This document shows, piece by piece, positions 19,070 through 27,761 of a stretch of DNA of 64,000 nucleotides; positions within the stretch are counted from its first letter, which is position 1, and each line of letters starts with the position of its first letter. Made by a program: the position numbers and the translations under genes. The DNA is taken from contig CACXPG010000001.1 in NCBI GenBank assembly GCA_902769525.1, positions 186,001 through 250,000 on the forward strand, given 5' to 3'. Below the pieces are notes generated by a model. The model did no database searches, had not been told where the DNA came from, and was given only the letters and a program-made list of their open reading frames with translations. The stretch comes from an uncultured Bacteroidia bacterium (GTDB taxonomy: Bacteria; Bacteroidota; Bacteroidia; Bacteroidales; UBA932).

Positions 19070-19233
19070 ATTGGTTTACTCTTTACAGCACAAATGTAAG
19101 AATATTTCTTACAAATACGAATATTTTGTTCTCACAGTCGACACCCAAGTCCGCTAAATGAGCACCTTAATGTGCAAGTGACAACAGTTCCAAGATGGGC
19201 TATTTGGCACAATAGCAAAAAGGTGGCGACTGT

Positions 19234-19353
19234 TCGGCGATGGTGGCTTGCAATTAGCTGATATTCAGAGCACCCTGGAATAAGAGGTTTCGTTTTAGAT
19301 GTCTTATTTAGGGAGGGGTTGATAGTCAACGACTTACGGAACACCATCGCCGA
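19234..19353. repeat. REPIN A copy 3 (120 bp)
   Basis: Arms TCGGCGATGGTG and the imperfectly matched ACACCATCGCCGA bound exactly 120 bp. The internal hairpin AATAAGA/TCTTATT, flanked by CCCT and AGGG, is the clearest of the three copies. This copy has no transposase next to it, about 3.3 kb from RAYT1. Confidence 0.88.
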
Positions 19354-19518
19354 ACCGAAGCAGGGGGAGGTAGCCGGGAAAGATGGGGAACGAGGAAGAT
19401 GGGAGGGGCGAGGTGATGGGGATGAGGGCTGATAGCCGAGGGTGGTGGAGAAGGCGGGGGTTAGGTGGGGCGTGGAGGATGTGAGTTAGGCGGAGGAGGT
19501 GGATATGAGGGGGATGGG

Positions 19519-19566
19519 GATGGGAGCGTGACGGGATGGGAGCGTGACGGGATGGGAGCGTGACGG
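19519..19566. repeat. Three perfect 16-bp tandem repeats in G-rich tract
   Basis: GATGGGAGCGTGACGG is repeated at 19519, 19535 and 19551 without mismatch, inside a G-run-rich sequence with G-quadruplex potential. Confidence 0.9.
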
Positions 19567-19679
19567 GGTGAGGAGGGCAGGAGTTGGCAGGGCAAGGGGG
19601 ATGACGAGAGGGAGAGAGGGATGAAGGCAGGGGTGAGGTGAGATGGGACTGGAGGAAGGAGGGATGGGGAAGGCGGGGG

Positions 19680-21194
19680 TTAGTCCCAGCAGTCGACGTC
19701 CAGGTCTGGCATCTGGGTGCGGTGGAAGGCGGGGTCTTTGCCCTGCTTTTTCTGTTTGCGGTAGTCTTTGAGAAGGCGGAAGGCATATTTGCCGAGCTGG
19801 ATTATCGCGAAGATGTTAACCAGAGTCAGAAGGCCCATGCAGATGTCGCCGACTGTCCAGACATTGTCAAGGGAAGCGCATACTCCAACGAATACCACCA
19901 GGCCGCCGGACAGGGCCCTGAACGTCCACAGTATCCAGCGGTGACGGTCTTTGGTGAGGAACCTGATGTTGGCTTCTCCGTAGTAGTAGTTTCCGATTAT
20001 GCTGGAGAAGGCGAAAAGGAATATCGCGATGGCGATAAAGACTGTTCCGAAGCGGCCGATTTCGTTTTCCAGGGCGGCCTGGGTTAGGGCGATTCCGTTG
20101 AGGTCTCCGGATGCGTGGGTTCCGCTGAAAAGGATGATGAAGGCGGTGCAGCTGCAGACCACTAGGGTGTCCACGAAGACTCCAAGGGCCTGCATAAGAC
20201 CCTGCTTTACCGGGTGGGAGACGTCTGCCGTGGCGGCCACGTTAGGGGCGGATCCTTCTCCGGCCTCGTTGGAGAAAAGGCCGCGTTTGATTCCGATCAT
20301 CATCGTGGCGCCCAGTCCACCGCCGGCTACCTGGTCAAACCCGAAGGCGTTTTCAAAGATGAGCGAGAACACGGACGGGATAAGGTCTATGTGGCGGACA
20401 AGGACGAACAGCGCCAGGGCGAGGTAAGCCAGCGCCATTACCGGAACCAGCACGCTGCTGACCTTGGCGATACGCTTTATGCCCCCGAAGACTACCATAA
20501 ACGAAAGCCCCGCCAGGAGAGCTCCCACGAGGACTTTGGCGGCGGGGACCGTCACTCCCAGAATGCTTATCTGATATGGCATAGCACTGTCCAGGTTGCA
20601 GGCCACGACAATTGCGTCGCCGATGGTGTTGCTCTGGATGGAGTTGTAGCTAAGACCGAAGGTAACCGTAAGCAGAACCGCGAACAGTGCGGCCAGGAAC
20701 GGATTCTTCAATCCCCGGCGGATATAGTATGCCGGTCCGCCGATGTAGCCGCCTTCGGACCGCTGCTTGAAAAGCTGGGCGAGTGTCGCTTCCACAAAGG
20801 CCGTGGCGGCTCCTATGAGCGCGATAACCCACATCCAGAAAATCGCTCCCGGGCCGCCGACGGCTATAGCTATGGCAACACCGGCAAGGTTACCGGTTCC
20901 AACGCTGGAGGCCAGCGATACGGCAAAGGCCTGGAAGGACGATATCTTCCTCTTGTTGCCGGCTACGGCGCGGGCCCTGTCTATATCGCGATATCCGCTC
21001 TTGCGACTTCCGCCCAAAAGACGGAACATCTCCCCTATCATCCTGAACTGGACTCCCCGTGTACGAAGGGTGAACCAGACTGCACACCCAAGCAGCACAG
21101 CTACCAGGATGTATGTCCAGAGGAAATCGTTGAAACTGCCCATAGCTTCTTTCAACGAGAACATCAGACAGGCTAATAAGGTTTTCAGCAACAT
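19680..21194 (-). CDS. Sodium:alanine symporter family protein (AGCS)
   Basis: An inner-membrane amino-acid:cation symporter of the AGCS/AlsT family, likely importing alanine or glycine with Na+. About ten to eleven hydrophobic helices. Family motifs include FQAFAVSLASSVGTGNLAGVAIAIAVGGPGAIFWMW near residue 90, GGYIGGPAYYIRRGL, and GLFSNEAGEGSAPNVAATADVSHPVKQGL near 310. At 504 aa it is slightly longer than the family norm. The start may instead be the internal Met11 (MFSLKEAMG). Last gene of the tyrS-rbfA-lolE-lipoprotein run, 27 bp after the lipoprotein gene. Confidence 0.93.
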   Translation of the reverse strand: MLLKTLLACLMFSLKEAMGSFNDFLWTYILVAVLLGCAVWFTLRTRGVQFRMIGEMFRLLGGSRKSGYRDIDRARAVAGNKRKISSFQAFAVSLASSVGTGNLAGVAIAIAVGGPGAIFWMWVIALIGAATAFVEATLAQLFKQRSEGGYIGGPAYYIRRGLKNPFLAALFAVLLTVTFGLSYNSIQSNTIGDAIVVACNLDSAMPYQISILGVTVPAAKVLVGALLAGLSFMVVFGGIKRIAKVSSVLVPVMALAYLALALFVLVRHIDLIPSVFSLIFENAFGFDQVAGGGLGATMMIGIKRGLFSNEAGEGSAPNVAATADVSHPVKQGLMQALGVFVDTLVVCSCTAFIILFSGTHASGDLNGIALTQAALENEIGRFGTVFIAIAIFLFAFSSIIGNYYYGEANIRFLTKDRHRWILWTFRALSGGLVVFVGVCASLDNVWTVGDICMGLLTLVNIFAIIQLGKYAFRLLKDYRKQKKQGKDPAFHRTQMPDLDVDCWD

Positions 21195-21221
21195 CTGATT
21201 TGTTTATAGCGGTTAGCTATG

Positions 21222-21758
21222 CTATTTCTGTTGTGCCTCGTGCTCGGCGACAGCTTTCTTCTTGTCCTCCTTTGAGGAAGCGACATCGTCTATGAGCCAC
21301 TGTCCATCGCGGAGAATCAGGCTGAGGGTGCGGAACTCGGTTCCTTCCATACCGTCAGCGACATCCTTGCAGTCAAGGGCGGCTTCTGCCTTAATGTGGG
21401 TAGGGTCCTGGATCTTGAATTCAGCCAGGTCCGTCAGGCTGATAGACCTCAATTCCTGAACACTGCCCAGTTCCCAGAGAGCGTCTCCGTCAGAAAAATC
21501 ATTGAGTTTCTGGCAGGTTTCATAATAATCCGGAGTGAAAATGTCCTTGGACCAGAACTTTTCGCCGGACATGTCCATAAACCGTCCGTTGACAAAGTCA
21601 AACAGGGCAAGCGTGTCTATAACCACGGCTTCTGGCTGAACTTCTGTTTGCTGGGTGCCGGCTGCGTTTTCGCTGGAGTCTGCTGGCTCGTTCTGGGCTG
21701 AGTTCTTGCATCCGAATGCAAAGGCAGCCACGATCATCAAGGCAAAAATCTTTTTCAT
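21222..21758 (-). CDS. Small lipoprotein, DUF3828-like
   Basis: 178 aa. The signal ends in a lipobox-like FGC (Cys17), followed by a low-complexity linker rich in Glu, Ser and Ala. The folded part (about residues 45-165), with FVNGRF, FTPDYYETCQKL, a central DPTHIKAEAALDC strand and a closing LILRDGQWLIDDV, resembles the DUF3828/NTF2-like lipoproteins of Bacteroidetes. That assignment is tentative and the function is unknown. It lies 7 bp downstream of the LolE-like gene and is surely co-transcribed. Confidence 0.7.
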   Translation of the reverse strand: MKKIFALMIVAAFAFGCKNSAQNEPADSSENAAGTQQTEVQPEAVVIDTLALFDFVNGRFMDMSGEKFWSKDIFTPDYYETCQKLNDFSDGDALWELGSVQELRSISLTDLAEFKIQDPTHIKAEAALDCKDVADGMEGTEFRTLSLILRDGQWLIDDVASSKEDKKKAVAEHEAQQK

Positions 21759-21765
21759 AATAATA

Positions 21766-23004
21766 TCATTTATTGTTTGCTTTTATACTTCTTGCAGGAA
21801 TATAGGCCATTATATAGCCTATGACTGCTACGCTCAAAAGCGTCAGCAGCACATCGGAGAGCTTCACCACAACCGGATAGTGATTTATGACAAAGTTTCC
21901 CGGCAGCGGTATCAGATGGAACTGGTGCTGAATCCAGCAAAGTATCAGTCCCACGACTATCCCGATCACGGCTCCTTCCATGCAGATCAGCCATCCGTGA
22001 AGGACAAAGCTGCGCCTGATGGTGCCGGTAGTCATTCCCAGGGCCTTGTAGGTCTCGATGTCTTCCTTCTTTTCTATTATCAGCATGGAAAGGCTGGCCA
22101 GTATGTTCACCGATATGACTATCACCACAAACAGCAATATCATATAGATGGCGAACTTCTCCGCCCGCATCATCTTGTAGATGGTCTCGTTCTGCTGGTA
22201 GCGGTCCTTGACGGTGTAGTCGTCGCCGAGATTCTTCCTGAGCTCGTTAATGACAGACTTCTTCACAGACCTGGCGGAGGACTCCCCGTCTATGAATATC
22301 TCGATTCTGGAGCATTCTTTCTCGCCGTACTCCATCAGGGAGCGGGCTATGTCCTGGGGAATGAAGATGGTTCCACGGTCGTCGGCGGAAGACATTGAGA
22401 TTATGCCCGCAGGACGGATTTCTTCGCTCATCAGGCTGCTCTGGGGCATCATCAGCGATATGTCCTCTGTCCTGGACGGCAGGTATATCTCCAGCGGAGT
22501 CGAGAACTGCGGACGGAGCATCAGCGAAGCGGCCAGGGTTTCTTCCACCACGGCCCGCGGAACATCGCCGAACGAAACGGCAAGCTCCCCTTCCACAAGG
22601 TTGTTCTCAAACCGCTTGAGGCTGAAGTACGACGTGTCCACGCCCTTGATCTTGGCAATCGACTGCACAACGTCGTACTGGACGTAAACGGTCTCTTCCA
22701 GCACATAGAAAGACTGCACGTGTTCCCCAGCGGCACTCAAACCGGACAGGCCGGTGACTATCCGGCTGTCCTTGGACACGTCTATCGTCTTGCCTTTGGC
22801 GGGCTCGATGACATAATCCGGTATGTAGCTGTTGTATGCAGACTCGACGATCTGGTCGAATCCGTTATAGACGGAGAGTATGACTATCAGGGCCATGCAT
22901 CCGATTCCTATAGCCACTGCGCTCACAATGGATATGATGTTTATCACATTGCGGTGAGCCTTTGAGAAAAGGTATCGCCTGGCTATGAACGACGGAAGGT
23001 GCAT
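21766..23004 (-). CDS. LolC/LolE-type ABC transporter permease (FtsX family)
   Basis: A 412-aa inner-membrane permease of the MacB/LolE class, probably involved in releasing lipoproteins to the outer membrane. It has the canonical N-terminus FIARRYLFSKAHRNVINIISIVSAVAIGIGCMALI (first TM), a periplasmic MacB_PCD-like domain of about 230 aa, and three C-terminal TMs (about 275-300, 325-350, 375-400) in an FtsX domain, with EKKEDIETYKALGMT, the cytoplasmic coupling helix of the family. The LolD-type ATPase is not nearby. It overlaps no gene but starts just 1 bp after rbfA stops, an arrangement consistent with one operon. Confidence 0.9.
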   Translation of the reverse strand: MHLPSFIARRYLFSKAHRNVINIISIVSAVAIGIGCMALIVILSVYNGFDQIVESAYNSYIPDYVIEPAKGKTIDVSKDSRIVTGLSGLSAAGEHVQSFYVLEETVYVQYDVVQSIAKIKGVDTSYFSLKRFENNLVEGELAVSFGDVPRAVVEETLAASLMLRPQFSTPLEIYLPSRTEDISLMMPQSSLMSEEIRPAGIISMSSADDRGTIFIPQDIARSLMEYGEKECSRIEIFIDGESSARSVKKSVINELRKNLGDDYTVKDRYQQNETIYKMMRAEKFAIYMILLFVVIVISVNILASLSMLIIEKKEDIETYKALGMTTGTIRRSFVLHGWLICMEGAVIGIVVGLILCWIQHQFHLIPLPGNFVINHYPVVVKLSDVLLTLLSVAVIGYIMAYIPARSIKANNK

Positions 23005-23005
23005 G

Positions 23006-23389
23006 TTATTCTTCTCCGGTTTCTTCTGAAGACGGCTTTACAGGATCACGGGCAAGCACATCGTCTATGTGCTGGGCATAGTCCAGCGTGGTGTCTTCAA
23101 AGAACGCCAGCTCCGGCACTATCCTAAGCTGCTTTGCCACCACTCTTCCAAGGTCTCCGCGAATGGCTTTCGCCTTGTCCTGGAGGGTCTGCATCACATC
23201 GGCCCGCTTCTCGGACGGGAAGCAGCTTATGAACACCTTCGCGTAAGAGAGGTCAGGGCTCATCCTCACCTCGCTGACCGTTACCAGCGCTCCGCCGAAA
23301 AACGCCATTCCCTTGGAGCGTATTATCTCGGCCAGATGCCTCTGCACCTCGCGCTGCACTTTCTGCACTCGTTTGCTGACCTCTTCCAT
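23006..23389 (-). CDS. rbfA: 30S ribosome-binding factor A
   Basis: A 127-aa KH-fold maturation factor for the 16S rRNA 5' helix. N-terminal RVQKVQREVQRHLAEIIRSKG, central VTVSEVRMSPDLSYAKVFIS (the family signature) and the basic-hydrophobic RIVPELAFFEDTTLDYAQHIDDVL near the C-terminus are all in place. It lies between tyrS (3 bp upstream) and the LolE-like permease. Confidence 0.95.
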   Translation of the reverse strand: MEEVSKRVQKVQREVQRHLAEIIRSKGMAFFGGALVTVSEVRMSPDLSYAKVFISCFPSEKRADVMQTLQDKAKAIRGDLGRVVAKQLRIVPELAFFEDTTLDYAQHIDDVLARDPVKPSSEETGEE

Positions 23390-23392
23390 AAA

Positions 23393-24682
23393 CTATTCGA
23401 ATTTAAGGATGTAGTAATTCTTCTTGCCTTTCTGGACCAGCACATACTTGCCGTTTACCAGATGGTTCTCACAGAGGGTTCCGTTGATGTCGGTGAACTT
23501 CTCCTTGTCTATGCTCAGGCCGTTTGCCTGGATCATCTTCCTGGCCTCGCCCTTGGACGGGAACACCTGGGTGTCCACTGCCAGAAGGTCCAGAATCGGA
23601 GCCGAGAGCTTGTCCTTCGGCAGGGAGAACTGAGGCACTCCGTCAAACACTGCCAGGAAGGTTCTCTCGTCCAGGTTCTGGAGAGCTTCCCTGGTTGCCT
23701 TGCCGAAGAGGATGTTGGATGCGTCCACGGCCTTGTTGTACTCGGCCTCGCCGTGTACCATTGTGGTGACTTCCTTTGCCAGAATCTTCTGCAGTACCCT
23801 TCTTCCCGGGTCTTCTCTCTGCTCGGCGATGGCGGCGTCTATCACGTCCTTCGGCAGCATCGTGAATATCTTGACATACCTCTCTGCATCTTCATCGCTG
23901 ACATTCAGCCAGAACTGGTAGAATGCGTAAGGGCTTGTGAGTTCTGCGCTCAGCCATACGTTTCCTTTCTCTGTCTTTCCGAACTTGGTTCCGTCCGCCT
24001 TCTTTATCAGCGGGCAGGTCATCGCAAAGGCTTCCTTTCCAAGGATTCTGCGGATAAGCTCGCTTCCCGTGGTGATGTTTCCCCACTGGTCGCTTCCTCC
24101 AAGCTGCAGCACGCACCCCTTGTGCTCGTACAGCCACAGGAAGTCATATCCCTGCAGCAGCTGGTAGCTGAACTCGGTGAAAGACATTCCTTCCCTGGAC
24201 TCCGTGCTCAGTCTTTTCTTCACGGAATCCTTTGCCATCATATAGTTTACGGTGATGTGCTTTCCGATATCGCGGATGAAGTTGATGAACGTATAGTCTT
24301 TCATCCAGTCGTAGTTGTTCACCAGTTCCGCCTTGTTCGGCGCATCGCTGTCAAAATCCAGAAACCTTCCCAGCTGTGCCTTGATGCACTCCACGTTATG
24401 CCTGAGCGTCTCCTCATCCAGCAGGTTTCTCTCGGCAGACTTCATAGACGGGTCACCGATCATTCCTGTCGCTCCTCCAACCAGTGCTATCGGCTTATGG
24501 CCGCACTGCTGAAAGTGCTTGAGTATCATCACGCTAACCAGGTGGCCAATATGCAGGCTGTCTGCCGTCGGGTCTATTCCCACATAAGCGGCCTGAGGGC
24601 CTTCCATCAGTTTTTCTTCTGTCCCGGGCATAATGTCCTGGATCATTCCTCTCCATTTGAGTTCTTCTACAAAATTCTTCAT
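23393..24682 (-). CDS. tyrS: Tyrosyl-tRNA synthetase
   Basis: A class I aminoacyl-tRNA synthetase charging tRNA-Tyr. Signature HIGHLVSVM (about residues 42-50), tyrosine-pocket [24 protein letters not shown] near 200 and the KMSKS equivalent [12 protein letters not shown] near 230. A C-terminal S4-like RNA-binding domain follows ([22 protein letters not shown]). The length of 429 aa is standard. It is the first gene of a tight five-gene operon. A TAATTTTG -7 box lies 41 bp upstream. Confidence 0.97.
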   Translation of the reverse strand: MKNFVEELKWRGMIQDIMPGTEEKLMEGPQAAYVGIDPTADSLHIGHLVSVMILKHFQQCGHKPIALVGGATGMIGDPSMKSAERNLLDEETLRHNVECIKAQLGRFLDFDSDAPNKAELVNNYDWMKDYTFINFIRDIGKHITVNYMMAKDSVKKRLSTESREGMSFTEFSYQLLQGYDFLWLYEHKGCVLQLGGSDQWGNITTGSELIRRILGKEAFAMTCPLIKKADGTKFGKTEKGNVWLSAELTSPYAFYQFWLNVSDEDAERYVKIFTMLPKDVIDAAIAEQREDPGRRVLQKILAKEVTTMVHGEAEYNKAVDASNILFGKATREALQNLDERTFLAVFDGVPQFSLPKDKLSAPILDLLAVDTQVFPSKGEARKMIQANGLSIDKEKFTDINGTLCENHLVNGKYVLVQKGKKNYYILKFE

Positions 24683-24722
24683 ATCAAAGATTCAGATATA
24701 TTCACGTAAAACTATAATCGTA

Positions 24723-24730
24723 CAAAATTA
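24723..24730 (-). promoter_or_regulatory. -7 box for tyrS operon
   Basis: The minus strand reads TAATTTTG, a perfect TAnnTTTG, upstream of tyrS and back to back with the promoter of the TlpA-like gene. Confidence 0.55.
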
Positions 24731-24769
24731 GGAAAAATCGCGGACATACTCCTGTTTACAGGATTTCAT

Positions 24770-24777
24770 TATCTTTG
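24770..24777 (+). promoter_or_regulatory. -7 box for TlpA-like lipoprotein
   Basis: TATCTTTG, a perfect TAnnTTTG, ends 45 bp before ATG 24823. It overlaps the earlier in-frame ATG 24775 and so rules that start out. Confidence 0.65.
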
Positions 24778-24822
24778 AACACCACAACAGATATCCTTGA
24801 ACATCACAACAGACTTCAGATT

Positions 24823-25818
24823 ATGAAAAAACTCGTCCTTTGCCTTGCCGCGGCCATTGCTTTCTGCGCCTGCGATTCCGGAGAAACCGTCATCACCGGC
24901 AACATTTCCGATCCTGTCAATATAGTTTACCTTGTCAACATAAAGGGAGACACCATAGACGCCTCCGAGGTCACCGGCGGGGCTTTCTCCCTGACCTGCC
25001 CTTTCAACCCTTACACCGGCGTTTCCATCCTGCGGGGTGAAGGCTACGACCCTATCTGCCTGATTCCGGACTCCTGGAAAATCACCGTCTCCGTAAAAGA
25101 CGACAACATTTCAACCGAGGGCAGCCCTCTCTCCTATGAGCTCCAGAACCTCCAGCAGTGGGCTTTAAGCACCTTCATGGATTCTTACGGCGACAGCACC
25201 GCCCTCAAGGCCATCGCCGATCATTGCCGCAGTGTCTATCTCGAGCACAAAGAAGACGCTCTCGGCCTCCAGGCCCTGAGCCTTATGACTCCTGCCATCT
25301 CTCCAGAGGATTTCCTTTCCCTCTACAGCGAGGGTGGTTCCATCATCAAATCTGACCCTCACCTGACCGGCCAGTACGAGCATCTGGTCAGCACTGCCGA
25401 CACATTGGCTTCTTCCGTCATCTGTCTTTTTGACGACGGCACCTTCCGGACCTCAACCGGCTCATTCTCTGATTTTGTCGGCAACGGCAGCTACACCCTC
25501 ATTGATTTCTGGGCTTCCTGGTGCGGTCCTTGCCGCAAGGAGACTCCTAATGTGGTTGCCGCCTACAACAAGTACCGCAGCAAAGGCCTCATTGTTCTTG
25601 GCATTCCTGTCAACGATGCCCTCAACGACACCAAGGCTGCCTTGAAAGAACTCCACATCCACTATCCTCAGCTCCTTGACCCTGCCCAGATCTTTGCTGA
25701 AAGATTCGACATCAACGGCATCCCTACCATCATCCTCTTCGACCCCCAGGGCAACATCATCGCCAACGACATCCGTGGCCCTGAGATTGAAGATGCGTTA
25801 AGTAAGATTAAGTTTTAG
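24823..25818 (+). CDS. TlpA-like thiol-disulfide oxidoreductase lipoprotein
   Basis: A secreted, probably lipid-anchored redox protein (N-terminus MKKLVLCLAAAIAFCACDSG). About residues 20-110 match the DUF4369-type beta domain common ahead of thioredoxin folds in Bacteroidetes. The C-terminal half is an AhpC/TSA-Redoxin fold with FWASWCGPCRKETPN (active-site WCGPC near residue 231) and INGIPTIILFDPQG (cis-Pro). The ATG at 24823 is preferred because the -7 box at 24770-24777 covers the earlier one. Its last 110 bp (including the stop and 4 bases beyond) recur almost exactly 1.4 kb downstream, on the far side of a DUF1016 gene. Confidence 0.9.
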   Translation: MKKLVLCLAAAIAFCACDSGETVITGNISDPVNIVYLVNIKGDTIDASEVTGGAFSLTCPFNPYTGVSILRGEGYDPICLIPDSWKITVSVKDDNISTEGSPLSYELQNLQQWALSTFMDSYGDSTALKAIADHCRSVYLEHKEDALGLQALSLMTPAISPEDFLSLYSEGGSIIKSDPHLTGQYEHLVSTADTLASSVICLFDDGTFRTSTGSFSDFVGNGSYTLIDFWASWCGPCRKETPNVVAAYNKYRSKGLIVLGIPVNDALNDTKAALKELHIHYPQLLDPAQIFAERFDINGIPTIILFDPQGNIIANDIRGPEIEDALSKIKF

Positions 25819-25822
25819 CTCA
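25713..25822. repeat. 110-bp direct repeat, left copy (gene 3' end in use)
   Basis: Spans the last 35 codons of the TlpA-like gene, its stop and 4 bp more. It matches 27101-27210 at 107 of 110 positions. The differences (25716, 25803, 25809) are AAC/AAT, AGT/AGC and ATT/ATA: all are synonymous in the gene's frame. Confidence 0.95.
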
Positions 25823-25826
25823 GCGA

Positions 25827-26987
25827 TTATATCTTTTTCTCTTTCTGCAACCGAAAAAACTCTTTCTGTTGCTCAATCTCTCGCCTAAGTTCTTCTGAGG
25901 TTGGCATATAAGTAAGGTATTTGGCTGCAAAAAGTTGTTCATTCCCGTTCAAAACAGAATAGTGGGCTACATCATCATCTGTGTCAGAGCACAGTAATAT
26001 TCCAATTGTAGGATTGTGCCCTTCCTTGCATACGAGTTCATCATATAGTTTGACATACATATCCATTTGTCCCACATCTTGATACCTAAGTTTCTTTGTC
26101 TTGAGATCTATGAGAACAAAGCATTGTAATATATAGTTGTAGAACACTAAATCTATATAATAGTCTTCTTTTTCTGTATGTATGTGCTTTTGCCGGTCCA
26201 CGAAAGCAAAGCCTTTGCCCAGTTCCATCAAAAAGGGAATAAGATGATCTATAATGCTCTGTTCCAAGCTGCTTTCAGTGTAATCAGCATTATTCTTGAA
26301 TCCTAAGAACTCAGCGATTACCGGATTCTTCAGGTACTCCAGCTTGTCTTGCAGGGGTTTGGTAAGTTTAATCATCTCTTTATGAACAGTAGCTTTGTCC
26401 TGTGATTTGAGCAATCTATTGTAATACTGGGATGAAATGTTGCGCTGAAGGGTTCTTGTGCTCCACATTTCTTTGGCGGCTTCCTGTTCATACCAAACCC
26501 TGGCTTCTTCATCAGATACTTGAAGAATAATGCGATAATGTGTCCATGTTAGAGTTACTGGATATTTCCCGATCAATGATTGGAAAATGTTTCTGTCATT
26601 ATTATCCTTTGTTAGAGATTTTCCATGCAATGGTTGGAGAATGATATTCAAATCAACTTTTCCGGATTTTCTACTCACTGCGTAGAAAATGTCTGGATAT
26701 GTGTTGAAGAAAGCAATAAAATGGTAAAGATTGGCTGTTTGAAATCCATCCCCATATTTGTTCACCAAAGATAATGAGAGGTTCTTTATTATTCGCTTCC
26801 CATACTCTGCCCTTTTAAACTTCAGCACCTCCTGCTGAATACGCATTCCCAGCAGCCAGTTCCGCTTGATGAGAGTCTCATTTACCGCTCTGTATGCATA
26901 CTGTTGCGACTGTTCTATAATCAAAGACGCATCTTGCAGCAACCCTTTGTCAAGCAGATAGTCTTTCTCCTCCTTTTTCCTTCCCAT
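25827..26987 (-). CDS. DUF1016 (YhcG-type) PD-(D/E)XK nuclease family protein
   Basis: A 386-aa protein of the DUF1016/YhcG family. The N-terminal half (about residues 15-180) is the DUF1016_N helical, HTH-like region, with NWLLGMRIQQEVLK, YGKRIIKNLSLSLVNKYGDGF and LTWTHYRIIL. The C-terminal half is a PD-(D/E)XK nuclease fold with EDYYIDLVFYN, 5 residues, CFVLIDLKTKKL (Asp then the D-x-K core) and GQMDMYVKLYDE. Family members occur widely as scattered accessory genes and are linked to nucleic-acid processing and defence, but the target here is unknown. The gene is AT-rich compared with its neighbours, faces the TlpA-like gene tail to tail and is bracketed by the 110-bp repeats, all signs of transfer. 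Confidence 0.92.
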   Translation of the reverse strand: MGRKKEEKDYLLDKGLLQDASLIIEQSQQYAYRAVNETLIKRNWLLGMRIQQEVLKFKRAEYGKRIIKNLSLSLVNKYGDGFQTANLYHFIAFFNTYPDIFYAVSRKSGKVDLNIILQPLHGKSLTKDNNDRNIFQSLIGKYPVTLTWTHYRIILQVSDEEARVWYEQEAAKEMWSTRTLQRNISSQYYNRLLKSQDKATVHKEMIKLTKPLQDKLEYLKNPVIAEFLGFKNNADYTESSLEQSIIDHLIPFLMELGKGFAFVDRQKHIHTEKEDYYIDLVFYNYILQCFVLIDLKTKKLRYQDVGQMDMYVKLYDELVCKEGHNPTIGILLCSDTDDDVAHYSVLNGNEQLFAAKYLTYMPTSEELRREIEQQKEFFRLQKEKKI

Positions 26988-27100
26988 AGCCTTCTTTGTT
27001 CACATCTCTCCGCAAAGAAAGCACCTCCTGAAGAAAAGAGGATGCCAAGCGGTAAAATTGACTCTGTCCGCCCCAAATAATTTACGCTGACGAAATGAAA

Positions 27101-27210
27101 CAATGGCATCCCTACCATCATCCTCTTCGACCCCCAGGGCAACATCATCGCCAACGACATCCGTGGCCCTGAGATTGAAGATGCGTTAAGCAAGATAAAG
27201 TTTTAGCTCA
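27101..27210. repeat. 110-bp direct repeat, right copy (displaced old gene end)
   Basis: A second copy of the TlpA-like gene's 3' end, with stop codon. The sequence before 27101 has no similarity to the gene, so the repeat begins sharply at a codon boundary. Its last 3 bases are the stop codon of the convergent membrane-protein gene, so this copy occupies what looks like the ancestral junction. Confidence 0.93.
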
Positions 27211-27750
27211 CTCAGAGTCTCTTACCATCAAGTATATACTCAGCACAAACAGCCCTACACAGCCCAGTAAGGCCCCCGCTCCGATTCGCATGACCACATC
27301 CCCATAATCACAGGAATACCCTGAATCTAAAACGAGACCTGCTATGATTGTTCCTATACTCACAAAAAACAAGTATACGGACAAAAGAAGAAGAAAACAG
27401 TAAAACTGAATTAAAGGAGTCCATACCTCTTGCTTTGCTTCTGCCGGTGCGTCTATCTTTTTCTCCGGCGTGTCAAACACTCTTTCTATCTCCTTTTTCA
27501 GCGATTCTTTTTCCTTGTTTTTTCTTATGGTTTCTCGTGCAAAACGATTCGCCATATCTATTGGCATAATCATCAGGAACACTCCTGCAAACAGCTTGAG
27601 ATAGTTGCCCCTAAATCCTTCTTCCAGCCCTAACGCAACTCCCATTACTGTTAATGCCGACCCTATAATAAGAGACAGACCTCCAATGAAATTCTTGAGC
27701 TTTATTCCCAAGAACTTCTCATCCCAAACACTTTCTTCTTTGTCTGCCAT
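27208..27750 (-). CDS. Uncharacterised membrane protein with four predicted TMs
   Basis: 180 aa, not recognised. Hydrophobic helices lie at about residues 22-45, 50-66, 112-136 and 148-173. Between the second and third is a charged, probably cytoplasmic, linker (KNKEKESLKKEIERVFDTPEKK). No catalytic motif is visible. Composition is AT-richer than the tyrS operon. It starts 11 bp before the end of the next minus-strand gene upstream, so the pair may be co-transcribed. Confidence 0.6.
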   Translation of the reverse strand: MADKEESVWDEKFLGIKLKNFIGGLSLIIGSALTVMGVALGLEEGFRGNYLKLFAGVFLMIMPIDMANRFARETIRKNKEKESLKKEIERVFDTPEKKIDAPAEAKQEVWTPLIQFYCFLLLLSVYLFFVSIGTIIAGLVLDSGYSCDYGDVVMRIGAGALLGCVGLFVLSIYLMVRDSE

Positions 27751-27761
27751 AGAAAGACTGA

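Larger units (their letters stand above)
19070..19679. other. Gene-free stretch: REPIN A copy 3 and G-rich purine tract
   Basis: 610 bp without a supportable gene. A REPIN (19234-19353) is followed by about 320 bp in which the plus strand is extremely G-rich and nearly free of C, with many GGG/GGGG runs. Three exact tandem copies of GATGGGAGCGTGACGG occupy 19519-19566. The proline/serine-rich antisense reading frame here is a by-product of this composition. Confidence 0.8.
25713..27100. mobile_element. Candidate DUF1016 cassette inserted at a gene 3' end
   Basis: A 1,388-bp unit consisting of a replacement 3' end for the TlpA-like gene plus a DUF1016 nuclease gene on the opposite strand and about 110 bp of leader. 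Removing it would join the TlpA-like gene directly to the right-hand repeat copy and rebuild an intact gene. No integrase, transposase or inverted termini are visible. Mobility is inference from the repeat structure. Confidence 0.55.

Noticed and set aside
19334-19786. 150-aa Pro/Ser-rich frame
   Set aside because: Arises from the G-rich tract and tandem repeats; overlaps a REPIN arm and the AGCS gene.
23069-24709. 546-aa plus-strand frame over rbfA and tyrS
   Set aside because: Antisense to two clearly identified housekeeping genes; no domain similarity.
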